This document shows, piece after piece, positions 49,339 to 61,666 of a DNA stretch of 64,000 nt. The stretch's first letter is position 1, and every line of letters begins with the position of its first letter. The position numbers and the translations under genes were made by a program. This DNA comes from Mesorhizobium muleiense (GTDB lineage Bacteria; Pseudomonadota; Alphaproteobacteria; Rhizobiales; Rhizobiaceae), in the NCBI RefSeq assembly GCF_900099905.1, contig NZ_FNEE01000007.1, positions 1 through 64,000 on the forward strand, read 5' to 3'. The notes below the pieces were generated by a model, which did no database searches, was not told the origin of the DNA, and saw only the letters and a list, made by a program, of their open reading frames with translations.

Positions 49339-49396
49339 GGCCCTTTCCGGGGGCGTGAGATGCAGACCCGCCGTGAAAGGGCCCGCCGTGAGAGGG
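49339..49396 (+). promoter_or_regulatory. Structured leader upstream of ddl
   Basis: GGCCCTTTC (49339-49347) and GAAAGGGCC (49375-49383) form a perfect 9 bp inverted repeat with a 27 nt loop. The right arm lies across two tandem 15-mers, CCCGCCGTGAAAGGG (49367-49381) and CCCGCCGTGAGAGGG (49382-49396), which differ at one base. The second ends 11 nt before the ddl ATG and could hold its RBS. The rest of the 49106-49407 gap shows no gene; a separate ddl promoter is likely there but cannot be pinned. Confidence 0.5.
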
Positions 49397-49407
49397 AATG
49401 ACGGGAA

Positions 49408-50334
49408 ATGAAAAGCAAGCACGTGGCCGTCCTTCTGGGTGGATTCTCGTCCGAGCGGCCCGTGTCCTTGTCTTCGGGGAAAGCCTGTGCTGATGCGCTC
49501 GAGACGGAAGGCTACCAGGTCACTCGCGTCGACGTCTCGCGCGATGTTGGATCGGTGCTGGCCGAGCTCAAGCCTGATGTTGTCTTCAATGCGCTGCATG
49601 GTCCTTTCGGCGAGGACGGCACCATCCAGGGCATCCTCGAATATCTTGCCATCCCCTATACCCATTCCGGCGTGCTCGCCTCGGCGCTTGCCATGAACAA
49701 GGAACAAGCCAAGAAGATCGCCAAGTCTGTCGGCATTCCGGTCGCCGAATCGAAGGTGGTCAATCGCTTCGCGATCCAGAACAAGCACCCGATGAAGCCG
49801 CCCTACGTCGTCAAGCCGGTCAATGAGGGGTCGAGCTTCGGTGTCGTCATCGTGCACGAAGGGCAGTCGCATCCGCCGCAGGTCATCGGTTCGTCCGACT
49901 GGAAGTATGGCGATACCGTCATGGCGGAGCGCTATGTGCACGGGCGGGAGTTGACCTGCGCGGTGATGGGCGATGTGGCGCTCGGCGTCTGCGAGATCAT
50001 CCCGACCGGCCATTCCTTCTACGACTATGATTCAAAATACGTCGCGGGCGGATCAAAACACGAATGCCCTGCAAAAATTTCACCGAATATTTACCAAAAA
50101 ATACAGACACTGACGCTCAGGGCTCACCAAGCCATCGGCTGCCGGGGCGTTTCCCGGTCGGACTTCCGTTATGATGATCGACACTCCGAGAACGGCGAAA
50201 TTGTCTGGCTCGAGGTCAACACTCAGCCCGGCATGACGCCGACATCCTTGGTGCCTGAGATCGCCGCGCAGGCGGGACACTCGTTCGGCGATTTGTTGAG
50301 TTGGATGGTGGAGGACGCTTCGTGTCTGCGTTGA
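49408..50334 (+). CDS. ddl: D-alanine:D-alanine ligase
   Basis: A 308-residue DdlB-type ATP-grasp enzyme: [87 protein letters not shown] and [18 protein letters not shown]. Joins two D-Ala for MurF. Its 3' end overlaps ftsQ by 13 nt. Confidence 0.96.
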   Translation: MKSKHVAVLLGGFSSERPVSLSSGKACADALETEGYQVTRVDVSRDVGSVLAELKPDVVFNALHGPFGEDGTIQGILEYLAIPYTHSGVLASALAMNKEQAKKIAKSVGIPVAESKVVNRFAIQNKHPMKPPYVVKPVNEGSSFGVVIVHEGQSHPPQVIGSSDWKYGDTVMAERYVHGRELTCAVMGDVALGVCEIIPTGHSFYDYDSKYVAGGSKHECPAKISPNIYQKIQTLTLRAHQAIGCRGVSRSDFRYDDRHSENGEIVWLEVNTQPGMTPTSLVPEIAAQAGHSFGDLLSWMVEDASCLR

Positions 50335-51263
50335 GGTGGGGACAGGGCAAGGGGAAGGGCGCGGCCGGGCCGACGCTGTTCGGTGTGGCGTTGTCGTTCG
50401 ACCATTTCGTGCTGCCGCGCCTGCTTCGCCGGCCGGCGCGCATGCTGGCGCGTCTGGGCGAGGACGACTTCGAGGTGCCGCCGTTTTCCGCAGCCGTGCT
50501 GTCGGCGGCGCTGCTCGTATCGGGCAGTGCCTATGGCGCCTATCTCGGCGGGCATGTCGACGCTATCGTCCAGGGCATCACCGCCCGCACCGGCTTTGCC
50601 GTCGACCAGATCAAGGTCGTCGGCAACCGCGCAACCTCCGAGATCGATATTCTCGACAGGATGCAGCTCGATGGCTGGACGTCGCTGATCGGCTTCGATG
50701 CCGAAGCCGCGCGGGAACGCATCGCCACGCTGCCCTGGGTCGAGGTTGCGGCGGTGCGCAAGGTCTATCCGCACACGCTGGAGGTGCGCATCGAGGAGCG
50801 TGAGCCCTTCGCGCTCTGGCAGCAGGGCAGCGAGCTTTCGGTCATCGAGCGCTCCGGCGCCGTGATCGCGCCATTCTCCGGCGGCAAGCAGTCGCTGCTG
50901 CCGCTGATCGTCGGCACCGGAGCCCCGGCCAAGGCGCCGGATTTCCTGGCCAGGATCAAGAAATACCCAGAGCTTGCCGCACGGATCAAAGGCTACATCC
51001 GCATCGGCGAACGGCGTTGGGACCTGAAGCTGGAAAACGGCATCACGGTCAAGCTCCCCGAGGATGGCGAGGACCAGGCGATCGCCGATCTGCTCAGGAT
51101 GGACCGAGAGAACGGGCTTTTGACGCGCGATATCGCCGCCGTCGACATGCGCCTTTCCGATCGCCTCGTCGTCCAGTTGACGCCGGAGGCGGCGACGCAG
51201 CGTCAGGCCGCGCTCAATGAAAAGCCGAAAATGCCGAAGCGCAAGCCGGAGACGAAGATATGA
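50322..51263 (+). CDS. ftsQ: Cell division protein FtsQ
   Basis: About 313 residues from GTG 50322 (GGAGG 7 nt upstream). Cytoplasmic N-terminus of about 60 residues, one membrane helix ([21 protein letters not shown]), then a POTRA domain ([20 protein letters not shown]) and the FtsQ beta domain ([30 protein letters not shown]). It links early and late divisome proteins as FtsQLB. The end overlaps ftsA by 4 nt. Confidence 0.93.
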   Translation: MSALRWGQGKGKGAAGPTLFGVALSFDHFVLPRLLRRPARMLARLGEDDFEVPPFSAAVLSAALLVSGSAYGAYLGGHVDAIVQGITARTGFAVDQIKVVGNRATSEIDILDRMQLDGWTSLIGFDAEAARERIATLPWVEVAAVRKVYPHTLEVRIEEREPFALWQQGSELSVIERSGAVIAPFSGGKQSLLPLIVGTGAPAKAPDFLARIKKYPELAARIKGYIRIGERRWDLKLENGITVKLPEDGEDQAIADLLRMDRENGLLTRDIAAVDMRLSDRLVVQLTPEAATQRQAALNEKPKMPKRKPETKI

Positions 51264-52567
51264 GCTGGCTTGGCGGCAACAGCGATGCCTCGTCGCGCCG
51301 GTCCGGCATCATGACGGTGCTGGATGTCGGCTCGAGCAAGGTCTGCTGCGTGGTGGCCAAGCTCAAGCCGCGCGAGGACGGCATGCTGCTGCGCGGGCGC
51401 TCGCATCGCATCCAGGTGATCGGCATCGGCCACCAGAAATCGCAAGGCGTGAAATCGGGAGTCGTCATCGATCTCGACAGGGCCGAGCACGCCATCCGCC
51501 TTGCCGTCGATGCCGCCGAGCGCATGGCCGGGCTGACCGTCGATTCGCTGATCGTCAACATGACGGCCGGCCGGCTGAAGAGCGAAAGCTTTTCGGCAAC
51601 CATCAACCTTGGCGGCCATGAGGCGGACGAGGCCGACATCAAGCGCGTGCTTGCCGCCGGCGCCAAGCAGGCGCTGCGGGCCGAGCGCGAAGTGATCCAT
51701 TCGCTTCCAGTCGGCTTTTCGCTGGACGCCGAGCGCGGCGTGCGTGATCCGCGCGGCATGGTCGGCGACCAACTCGGCGTCGACATGCACGTGCTGACGG
51801 GTGACGCGGCACCGTTGCGCAATCTGGAGCTTTGCATCAACCGTTCGCACCTGTCGGTCGAGCGCATGGTGGCGACGCCCTATGCCAGCGGTCTTGCCGC
51901 ACTGGTCGACGACGAACTCGAGATGGGCGCAGCCTGCATCGACATGGGCGGCGGCACCACGACGATCTCGATGTTTTCGGAAGGCAAGTTCGTTCATGGC
52001 GACGCCATCGCCATCGGCGGCAACCACGTCACGCTGGACATGGCCAAAGGCCTGTCAACCTCGCTCGATGCCGCCGAGAGGCTGAAAGTGATGCATGGCT
52101 CGGCGCTGCCCGGCAGTGCCGACGACCGCGACCTGGTCTCGATACAGCCGATCGGCGAGGACGGCGAGGTGCCGCTTCAGATCCCGCGTTCGGTGATGAC
52201 GCGCATCATCCGGGCGCGCATCGACGAAACGCTCGAACTGTTGCGCGACCGGCTGAACAGGTCCGGCTACGGCAACGCCGCCGGCAAGCGCGTCGTGCTG
52301 ACCGGCGGCGCCAGCCAGCTTTCCGGCCTGCCCGAGGCAGCGCGCCGCATTCTCGGACGCAATGTGCGCATCGGCCGTCCGCTCGGTGTAGCGGGCCTGC
52401 CGGAGGCGGCCAAGGGGCCGGCTTTCTCGACGCCGGTCGGGCTTCTGATCTACCCGCAGATGGCGAATTTCGAGAGCCATCCGGCGAAAGGAATTTCTGG
52501 TCTCAGGATGACCGGGACAGGCGGAAAACTGCATCGAATGAGTCAGTGGTTGAGAGACAGTTTTTAA
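51260..52567 (+). CDS. ftsA: Cell division protein FtsA
   Basis: 435 residues, actin fold: MTVLDVGSSKVCCVVAKL (phosphate 1), GVKSGVVIDLDRAEHAIR (domain 1C), ACIDMGGGTTTISMF (phosphate 2), VVLTGGASQLSGLPEAA (adenosine), and a C-terminal amphipathic membrane-targeting helix region (MSQWLRDSF). Anchors FtsZ to the membrane. Confidence 0.95.
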   Translation: MSWLGGNSDASSRRSGIMTVLDVGSSKVCCVVAKLKPREDGMLLRGRSHRIQVIGIGHQKSQGVKSGVVIDLDRAEHAIRLAVDAAERMAGLTVDSLIVNMTAGRLKSESFSATINLGGHEADEADIKRVLAAGAKQALRAEREVIHSLPVGFSLDAERGVRDPRGMVGDQLGVDMHVLTGDAAPLRNLELCINRSHLSVERMVATPYASGLAALVDDELEMGAACIDMGGGTTTISMFSEGKFVHGDAIAIGGNHVTLDMAKGLSTSLDAAERLKVMHGSALPGSADDRDLVSIQPIGEDGEVPLQIPRSVMTRIIRARIDETLELLRDRLNRSGYGNAAGKRVVLTGGASQLSGLPEAARRILGRNVRIGRPLGVAGLPEAAKGPAFSTPVGLLIYPQMANFESHPAKGISGLRMTGTGGKLHRMSQWLRDSF

Positions 52568-52634
52568 ATTGACGGGGACAGCCCCATAGGCGGCCGCAGC
52601 GGCGAAGCGGCGGGAAAGGCAAAGGACGGAGACA

Positions 52635-54293
52635 ATGACCATCAATCTGCAAAAGCCGGACATCACCGAGCTGAAGCCGCGTATCACCGTGTTCGGTGTC
52701 GGCGGCGGCGGCGGCAATGCCGTCAACAACATGATCACCGCCGGCTTGCGCGGCGTCGAGTTCGTGGTGGCCAATACCGATGCGCAGGCGCTGACCATGT
52801 CCAAGGCGGATCGCCTGATCCAACTCGGCGCGCATGTCACCGAGGGCCTGGGTGCGGGGTCGCAGCCGGAAGTCGGACGCGCCGCGGCGGAGGAATGCAT
52901 CGACGAGATCGTCGATCATCTCTCCAATACGCATATGTGCTTCGTCACTGCCGGCATGGGCGGCGGCACCGGCACGGGGGCCGCGCCGGTCGTTGCACGT
53001 GCTGCGCGCGAGAAGGGGATTCTCACCGTCGGCGTCGTCACCAAGCCGTTCCATTTCGAAGGCCAGCGCCGCATGAAGACGGCGGATCTGGGTATCGAGG
53101 AATTGCAGAAATGCGTTGATACCCTCATCGTCATCCCCAACCAGAACCTGTTCCGGCTGGCCAATGACAAGACGACCTTTGCCGACGCTTTCGCCATGGC
53201 CGACCAGGTGCTCTATTCCGGCGTCGCCTGCATCACCGACCTGATGGTCAAGGAAGGGCTGATCAACCTCGACTTCGCCGACGTCCGCTCGGTCATGCGC
53301 GAGATGGGCAAGGCGATGATGGGGACGGGCGAAGCTTCCGGCGAGGGTCGCGCCATGGCCGCCGCCGAAGCCGCGATCGCCAACCCGCTGCTCGACGAGA
53401 CCTCGATGAAGGGCGCCAAGGGGCTGTTGATCTCGATCACCGGCGGCCGCGACCTGACCCTGTTCGAAGTCGACGAGGCGGCGACCCGAATTCGCGAGGA
53501 GGTCGACCAGGAAGCCAACATCATCCTGGGTGCGACCTTCGACGAGGATCTCGAAGGCGTCATCCGCGTCTCGGTGGTTGCTACCGGCATCGACAAATCG
53601 GCGGCAGAAATCGCTGCCGCGCCGATCGCCATCCGCACGGCTCCGCCAAAGCCGGTCAGCCGCCCGGCCGCTCCGGTCACGGAAAGCCGTCCGGCGCCTG
53701 TCCAGCAGGGAGGCTACGAGCCGCGCGCCGCCGATCCTGTCGCCGAGGCAATCCAGCTCGCCGAGGCGAATGCGGCGGCGATGGCGCGTTCCGCGCCGGC
53801 CCCCCAGGCGGAAGATTTCCGCCCGCAGAGCAAGATCTTCCAGGCGCCGCCGGCCCAGCCGCAGCCGATGCTGCAGCCAATGGTTCAGCAAACGATGCAG
53901 CCCGCGCCGCAGCGTGAAGTGCTTCAGCCGGCAGCGCCCCAGCGCATGCCGCGCGTCGAGGACTTTCCGCCGGTGGTGAAAGCCGAGGTGGAAGCCAAAA
54001 GCCGTCCGGCCGACCACGAGAACAGCGGACCGATGGGACTGCTCAAGCGCCTGACCAACGGCCTTACCCGTCGCGAAGAAGAGCCTGCACGGCTGCAGCC
54101 GGCGCAGCCGCGCGAGCCGAAACTGCGCCAGGCGGCACCCGAAGTGCGCCGCCTTGCCAGCCAGGATCCGCAGCTTTACGCGCCACGCCGCGGCCAGTTG
54201 GACGACCAGGGCCGGCTGACGCCGCAGAGCAGGGCTGTCCAGGAAGACGATCAGCTGGAGATTCCGGCATTCCTGCGCCGCCAGGCCAACTGA
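52635..54293 (+). CDS. ftsZ: Cell division protein FtsZ (tubulin-like GTPase)
   Basis: 552 residues. GTPase domain about 1-320 with [14 protein letters not shown], the tubulin signature [10 protein letters not shown] (about 110) and the T7 loop [12 protein letters not shown] long Pro/Gln/Ala-rich disordered linker (about 330-530) follows, then the conserved C-terminal peptide [13 protein letters not shown] that binds FtsA and other partners. The long linker explains the length compared with E. coli (383) and is normal in this order. GGACGGAGA RBS upstream. Confidence 0.97.
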   Translation: MTINLQKPDITELKPRITVFGVGGGGGNAVNNMITAGLRGVEFVVANTDAQALTMSKADRLIQLGAHVTEGLGAGSQPEVGRAAAEECIDEIVDHLSNTHMCFVTAGMGGGTGTGAAPVVARAAREKGILTVGVVTKPFHFEGQRRMKTADLGIEELQKCVDTLIVIPNQNLFRLANDKTTFADAFAMADQVLYSGVACITDLMVKEGLINLDFADVRSVMREMGKAMMGTGEASGEGRAMAAAEAAIANPLLDETSMKGAKGLLISITGGRDLTLFEVDEAATRIREEVDQEANIILGATFDEDLEGVIRVSVVATGIDKSAAEIAAAPIAIRTAPPKPVSRPAAPVTESRPAPVQQGGYEPRAADPVAEAIQLAEANAAAMARSAPAPQAEDFRPQSKIFQAPPAQPQPMLQPMVQQTMQPAPQREVLQPAAPQRMPRVEDFPPVVKAEVEAKSRPADHENSGPMGLLKRLTNGLTRREEEPARLQPAQPREPKLRQAAPEVRRLASQDPQLYAPRRGQLDDQGRLTPQSRAVQEDDQLEIPAFLRRQAN

Positions 54294-54351
54294 CCTGTTA
54301 ACGGTCCGTAATAGTTGTTAACAGGCAGGCAAGAAATTGTTTGCCTGTTAA
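54294..54351 (+). promoter_or_regulatory. Three complementary arms between ftsZ and lpxC (terminator or attenuator)
   Basis: CCTGTTAAC (54294-54302), GTTAACAGGCA (54317-54327) and TGCCTGTTAA (54342-54351). The middle arm can pair with the first (9 bp) or third (10 bp), but not both; an inner CAGGCAA/TTGCCTG stem is also possible. It begins at the base after the ftsZ stop codon. No clear T run, so it is not a standard intrinsic terminator. 54352-54566 has no gene; the lpxC promoter should lie there. Confidence 0.55.
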
Positions 54352-54566
54352 TGTTAAAAGTGCCTGTAAAACAAGGAGTTAGGAGACCGCATCAGCTTCG
54401 GATCGCGGTTACACAGAGTAAGAAACCGTGATTTGGAGACTTCCTGCCGGACCACTATCTTCGCCGCGATCAATTTCGGTTTGCTGGGATTCGGGGAAGT
54501 GGCCCTGCCTGCCGATCAAAGAGCCGCGCCCTTGGGCTTATGAAGCGGACGTAGGCAGTATGGGCT

Positions 54567-55514
54567 ATGGGGTTTGTTTTGCACGACTATCAGACGACAC
54601 TTAGATCGCGTGCGACGCTGACCGGCACCGGCGTTCACAGCGGCAATTCCGTTACCGTTCATTTCCTGCCGGCAGACGCTGATACGGGTGTCGTGTTCCA
54701 GCTTTCGAATGGAAGCGAAGTCCGGGAGTTCCGCGCGCTGGTTTCCGAGGTCGGCGCCACCGATCTGTGCACCATGCTCGGCGATCCGGCAGGCGAGCAC
54801 ATCGCCACAGTCGAACATCTGATGGCCACGGTTTTCGGGCTCGGCATCGACAATGTCGTCATCGAGATCGACGGCCGTGAGGTTCCGATCCTCGACGGCA
54901 GCGCCATTGCGTTCGTGGAGGCTATCGACCAGGCGGGCATCGATACGCTGCCGGTCAAGCGCCGCTACATCAGGGTGGTCAAGCCGGTTCGCATCGAGAA
55001 CGGTGCCTCCTGGGCGGAGTTCAGGCCCTATGACGGCACGCGCTTCGAAATCGAGATCGATTTCGAAAGCCCGGCGATCGGCCGTCAGCTCTTTGCATCC
55101 GACATGAACGCCGACATTTTTCGCCGCGATATCGCGCGGGCCCGTACCTTTGGTTTCATGAAGGACGTCGAGCGGCTGTGGGCAGCCGGCTACGCGCTCG
55201 GCTCCTCGCTGGAAAACTCCCTGGTGATCGGCGACGACAACCGCGTGATCAACATCGGAGGCTTGCGCTATCCCAACGAATTCGTGCGCCACAAGACGAT
55301 GGACGCCATGGGCGATCTGGCGCTGGCCGGCGCCCGGTTCATTGGCTGCTTCCGTTCCTATCGCGGCGGCCACAGGCTGAATGCGGCAGCGCTGCGCCGC
55401 CTTTTGTCGGACCGTTCGGCGTTCGAGATCGTCGAGACGACACGCCGCGAGCGCGGTCGGACCGTCGAAAAGAGCGCCGTCTATGCACCTGTCTACGCGC
55501 CCTGGATGATCTGA
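54567..55514 (+). CDS. lpxC: UDP-3-O-acyl-N-acetylglucosamine deacetylase LpxC
   Basis: 315 residues: TLTGTGVHSGNSVTVHFLPA, EHLMATVFGLGIDNVVIEIDG (zinc His), GSAIAFVEAI, FGFMKDVERLW, and HKTMDAMGDLALAG (zinc His and Asp), plus catalytic His in YRGGHRLNAAAL. Commits lipid A synthesis, using zinc. Inner-membrane-associated cytosolic enzyme. Confidence 0.96.
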   Translation: MGFVLHDYQTTLRSRATLTGTGVHSGNSVTVHFLPADADTGVVFQLSNGSEVREFRALVSEVGATDLCTMLGDPAGEHIATVEHLMATVFGLGIDNVVIEIDGREVPILDGSAIAFVEAIDQAGIDTLPVKRRYIRVVKPVRIENGASWAEFRPYDGTRFEIEIDFESPAIGRQLFASDMNADIFRRDIARARTFGFMKDVERLWAAGYALGSSLENSLVIGDDNRVINIGGLRYPNEFVRHKTMDAMGDLALAGARFIGCFRSYRGGHRLNAAALRRLLSDRSAFEIVETTRRERGRTVEKSAVYAPVYAPWMI

Positions 55515-55729
55515 TTCTTAACGTTTTTCGGGTTTTATGGCCGCCGGCCTGTGTTGCATGAATGCACCATCGGCCGGCGAAATCACGCAAGTGTGCGGGC
55601 TGCGCCCGGCTGCCACAAAAATGTGCGAATGGCCGGAGATAGCGTTGCCGGGCACGGCGATTATGGTTATGCCTGCTGCCCCAGGGCGAGATGTCGACTG
55701 AAATGACGCCGAAAGGGCGGAATCCAATC

Positions 55730-56599
55730 ATGTTCTTCAAGCGAATTGGTCAATCGAAAGCGCCGCATCGGGCTGTTTTCCTGGCGCTTTCGGTGGTTAT
55801 TCCATCGCTGTTCCTGTCGGCCTGCATGTCGTCCGAAAAGGATGTCGACCTGTCGACCTATGTCGAGCAGACCGAGCCGGCAGACGTTCTCTACAATCAG
55901 GGCCTCGCCAATCTGAATGCCGGGCGCCTGCAGGAGGCGAGCCGCAAATTCGGTGCGGTCGACCGCCAGCATCCCTATTCCGAATACGCCCGCAAATCGA
56001 TGGTGATGGGCGCCTTTGCCGACTATCGCCAAGGCAACTATACCGAGGCGATCGGTTCGGCCAAGCGCTATCTCACGCTCTATCCGTCGACCGACGACGC
56101 TGCCTATGCCCAGTATATCATCGGGCTGAGCTATTACCGGCAAATCAGGGATGTCACCCAGGATCAGAAGGAAGCGCGTCAGACCGTGCAGACGATGCAG
56201 GATCTGGTGACGCGCTGGCCCGATTCCGAATATGTCGACGACGCCAAGGAAAAGATCCGCTTCGCCAACGACCAGCTCGCCGGCAAGGAGATGCAGATCG
56301 GCCGCTATTATCTCGAGCGCCGTGAATACATCGCCGCCGTCAAGCGGTTCCGCGTCGTGGTGGAGACCTATTCCAATACGCGCCATGTCGAGGAAGCGCT
56401 CGCGCGTCTTACCGAAACCTATTACGCGATGGGGCTGACATCGGAAGCGCAGACTGCCGCTGCTGTGCTCGGCACCAACTATCCCGACAGCGTGTGGTAC
56501 AAGGATTCCTACAAGCTCCTGCAGACTGGTGGGCTCGAGCCGCGCGAGAATGCGGGCTCGTGGATCGCCAAGGCCGGGAAGCTGATCACCGGCGCCTGA
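55730..56599 (+). CDS. bamD: Outer-membrane assembly lipoprotein BamD
   Basis: About 289 residues. Signal [20 protein letters not shown] with lipobox LSAC (Cys about 32), then TPR-like repeats ([56 protein letters not shown]). Essential part of the BAM complex. ATG 55691 adds 13 residues before the same signal and cannot be excluded. A 5'-GCCGGCC inverted repeat lies in the lpxC gap (55544-55579), perhaps a weak terminator. Confidence 0.92.
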   Translation: MFFKRIGQSKAPHRAVFLALSVVIPSLFLSACMSSEKDVDLSTYVEQTEPADVLYNQGLANLNAGRLQEASRKFGAVDRQHPYSEYARKSMVMGAFADYRQGNYTEAIGSAKRYLTLYPSTDDAAYAQYIIGLSYYRQIRDVTQDQKEARQTVQTMQDLVTRWPDSEYVDDAKEKIRFANDQLAGKEMQIGRYYLERREYIAAVKRFRVVVETYSNTRHVEEALARLTETYYAMGLTSEAQTAAAVLGTNYPDSVWYKDSYKLLQTGGLEPRENAGSWIAKAGKLITGA

Positions 56600-56612
56600 G
56601 CGGCGCGTCACC

Positions 56613-58283
56613 ATGCTTTCCAGACTGTCGATCCGCGATATCGTTCTGATCGAGAAGCTGGACATCGACTTCTCGTCCGGTCTTTCGGTGCTGACCGGCG
56701 AAACCGGTGCTGGAAAATCCATCCTGCTCGACGCGCTGTCGCTGGCGCTTGGCGCCCGCGGTGACGCCTCGCTGGTGCGGCATGGCGCGGCACAGGGCCA
56801 GGTCATTGCCGTGTTCGACGTGCCGCGCAACCATCCTGCCCGCATGCTGCTTGCCGACAACGCTATCGAGGACGATGGCGACATCATCCTGCGCCGCGTG
56901 CAGACGGCGGATGGCCGTACCCGCGTCTTCGTCAACGACCAGCCTTCCAGCGTGACACTGATGCGCGATGTCGGTCACGCGCTGGTCGAGATCCACGGCC
57001 AGCATGACGAACGTGCCCTGGTCGATCCCGGCGCCCATCGCGAATTGCTCGACAGTTTTGGCGGTCATCTCGGCGCTGTGCGGGCGACCGGCGAGGCATG
57101 GCGGTACTGGCGGGCCTGCGAACAGGAACTTTCGCGGCATCGCGCCAAGGTGGAAGCGGCGGCCCGTGAGGCCGACTATCTGCGCGCCGCGGTCGCCGAA
57201 TTGACGAAGCTCGACCCCCAGCCAGGCGAGGAAGCCGACCTTGCCGAGTTGCGCGCCTCGATGATGCGGGCGGAAAAGATCGCCTCGGAAATCCACGATG
57301 CGCAAGATGTGCTCTCAGGCCCGTCTTCGCCCCTGCCGCAACTCGCCAGCCTGTTGCGGCGGCTGCAGCGCAAGGTGACGGAGGCGCCCGGCCTGCTCGA
57401 CGACGTGGTCAAATCGCTCGATGAGGCGATGCTGTCGCTCGACGCAGCGCAATCGGGCGTGGAAGCGGCACTTCGCGCCACCGAATACGATCCGCGGCGG
57501 CTGGAACAGGCCGAGGAGCGGCTGTTTTCGCTGCGCGCCGCCTCACGCAAGCACAGTGTGGCGGTCGACGACCTGGCGCAATTGCGCGATACGATGGCCG
57601 CAGACCTCGCCGATCTCGACGCCGGCGAGGAGCGCCTGCACGGGCTGCAGAAGCAGGCCGGCGCCGCGCGCGAGACCTATGACATTTCCGCTGCCCAGCT
57701 TTCGTCGCTTCGCCATGCGGCGGCGGTCGGATTGACCAAGGCGGTGATGGCCGAACTGCCGGCGCTGAAGCTCGAACGGGCAGCCTTCATCGTCGAAATG
57801 ACAAGCGAGGCCGAGAGCCGCATGGAAGACGGCATCGATCAGGTCGAGTTCTGGGTGCGCACCAATCCCGGCACAAGACCGGGCCCGATGATGAAAGTCG
57901 CCTCCGGAGGCGAACTTTCGCGGTTCCTGCTGGCGCTGAAGGTGGCGCTGGCCGACCGCGGCTCGGCGCCGACGTTGGTGTTCGATGAAATCGACACCGG
58001 CGTTGGCGGTGCGGTGGCGGACGCCATCGGGCAAAGGCTGGCGCGGCTGTCGAAGCGCGTGCAGGTGCTTTCGGTCACGCACGCGCCGCAAGTGGCGGCA
58101 CGCGCGGCGACGCATTTCCTGATCTCCAAATCCGGCGGCGCCGATCGCGTCGCCACCGGCATCGCCGAGATGGACCGGTCGGCGCGCCAGGAAGAGATCG
58201 CGCGGATGCTTGCCGGGGCGACCATCACCGACGAGGCGCGCGCAGCGGCCGAGCGGCTGCTTCGCGAAAACACCGCGGCCTAA
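56613..58283 (+). CDS. recN: DNA repair protein RecN (SMC-like ATPase)
   Basis: 556 residues: N-terminal LSIRDIVLIEKLDIDFSSGL and Walker A GETGAGKS (about 30), coiled coils in the middle (about 150-370), and C-terminal signature KVASGGELSRFLLALKVAL and Walker B LVFDEIDTGVGG. Acts in double-strand break repair. 13 bp after bamD. Its TAA stop codon is the start of the repeat stem at 58281. Confidence 0.95.
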   Translation: MLSRLSIRDIVLIEKLDIDFSSGLSVLTGETGAGKSILLDALSLALGARGDASLVRHGAAQGQVIAVFDVPRNHPARMLLADNAIEDDGDIILRRVQTADGRTRVFVNDQPSSVTLMRDVGHALVEIHGQHDERALVDPGAHRELLDSFGGHLGAVRATGEAWRYWRACEQELSRHRAKVEAAAREADYLRAAVAELTKLDPQPGEEADLAELRASMMRAEKIASEIHDAQDVLSGPSSPLPQLASLLRRLQRKVTEAPGLLDDVVKSLDEAMLSLDAAQSGVEAALRATEYDPRRLEQAEERLFSLRAASRKHSVAVDDLAQLRDTMAADLADLDAGEERLHGLQKQAGAARETYDISAAQLSSLRHAAAVGLTKAVMAELPALKLERAAFIVEMTSEAESRMEDGIDQVEFWVRTNPGTRPGPMMKVASGGELSRFLLALKVALADRGSAPTLVFDEIDTGVGGAVADAIGQRLARLSKRVQVLSVTHAPQVAARAATHFLISKSGGADRVATGIAEMDRSARQEEIARMLAGATITDEARAAAERLLRENTAA

Positions 58284-58409
58284 AGCGCGTCGCATTTGAA
58301 CGGATTCATGCGACGCGCTTTAGGTTCTTGTTTTTATACATGTCGTTATCGCAAAACCGCTGCGCACGCTCGGTTCAAGCCCGAGGGCATGCTTTTGCGC
58401 GACATGCAT
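58281..58409. repeat. Dispersed composite palindromic repeat, copy 4 of 4, with a nested insertion
   Basis: Hairpin 1: TAAAGCGCGTCGCAT (58281-58295) with ATGCGACGCGCTTTA (58308-58322). Hairpin 2: ATACATGTCG (58336-58345) to CGACATGCAT (58400-58409). Compared with the other copies, about 25 nt (58367-58391) are inserted, with its own CTCGG/CCGAG dyad. The first three bases are the recN stop codon. 58410-58601 otherwise has only a small hairpin (CAGGATG 58444-58450, CATCCTG 58457-58463). Confidence 0.9.
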
Positions 58410-58550
58410 TAGCGGACCTCATGCTCGGCGTTGTGGATCGAGTCAGGATGTGGCTCCATCCTGCTGTTCAGCAATGATTTTCTCAAAATCCTGATCTATT
58501 GTGGCGCGCCGCGCGTCCTTCGAACGCGCAAGGACGCTGTAGCAATTTGA

Positions 58551-61441
<2,891 letters not shown>

Positions 61442-61562
61442 GCACTGGCCGAAACGCGCACGCCCCTGCGACGAGGATCACTTCCGCTGATCGTTGGCTC
61501 AAGCGAATTGGTGTGACAAGGCTGACAGCGCTCCCTACATACCAGCTTTCCCCCGCATCGGC

Positions 61563-61656
61563 CCGAAAATCGGGATCGATTTTCGGATGGCCCGACGCGT
61601 GGATTCAAAGTGTTAGAGCGTCCTTTGCTCGTCCAAAAGGACGAGCGGCGCTCTAA
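61563..61656 (+). repeat. Two hairpins in the azlC leader, likely dispersed repeats
   Basis: Hairpin 1: CCGAAAATCG (61563-61572), loop GGAT, CGATTTTCGG (61577-61586). Hairpin 2: TTAGAGCG (61613-61620) with CGCTCTAA (61649-61656) enclosing GCTCGTCC (61627-61634), loop AAAA, GGACGAGC (61639-61646). The outer stem runs into the azlC Shine-Dalgarno (AAGGAG 61655-61660), so folding could influence translation. Confidence 0.75.
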
Positions 61657-61666
61657 GGAGTGGCTG

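Noticed and set aside
49220..49411. 63-codon frame in the murB-ddl gap ending in an ATGA overlap with ddl
   Set aside because: The overlap looks like coupling, but the start is TTG without an RBS, the product has no domain, and the frame crosses the tandem 15-mers. Treated as leader DNA.
58420..58479. Short frame starting ATGCTCGGCG between recN and ligA
   Set aside because: Only about 18 codons, no RBS, overlaps a hairpin.
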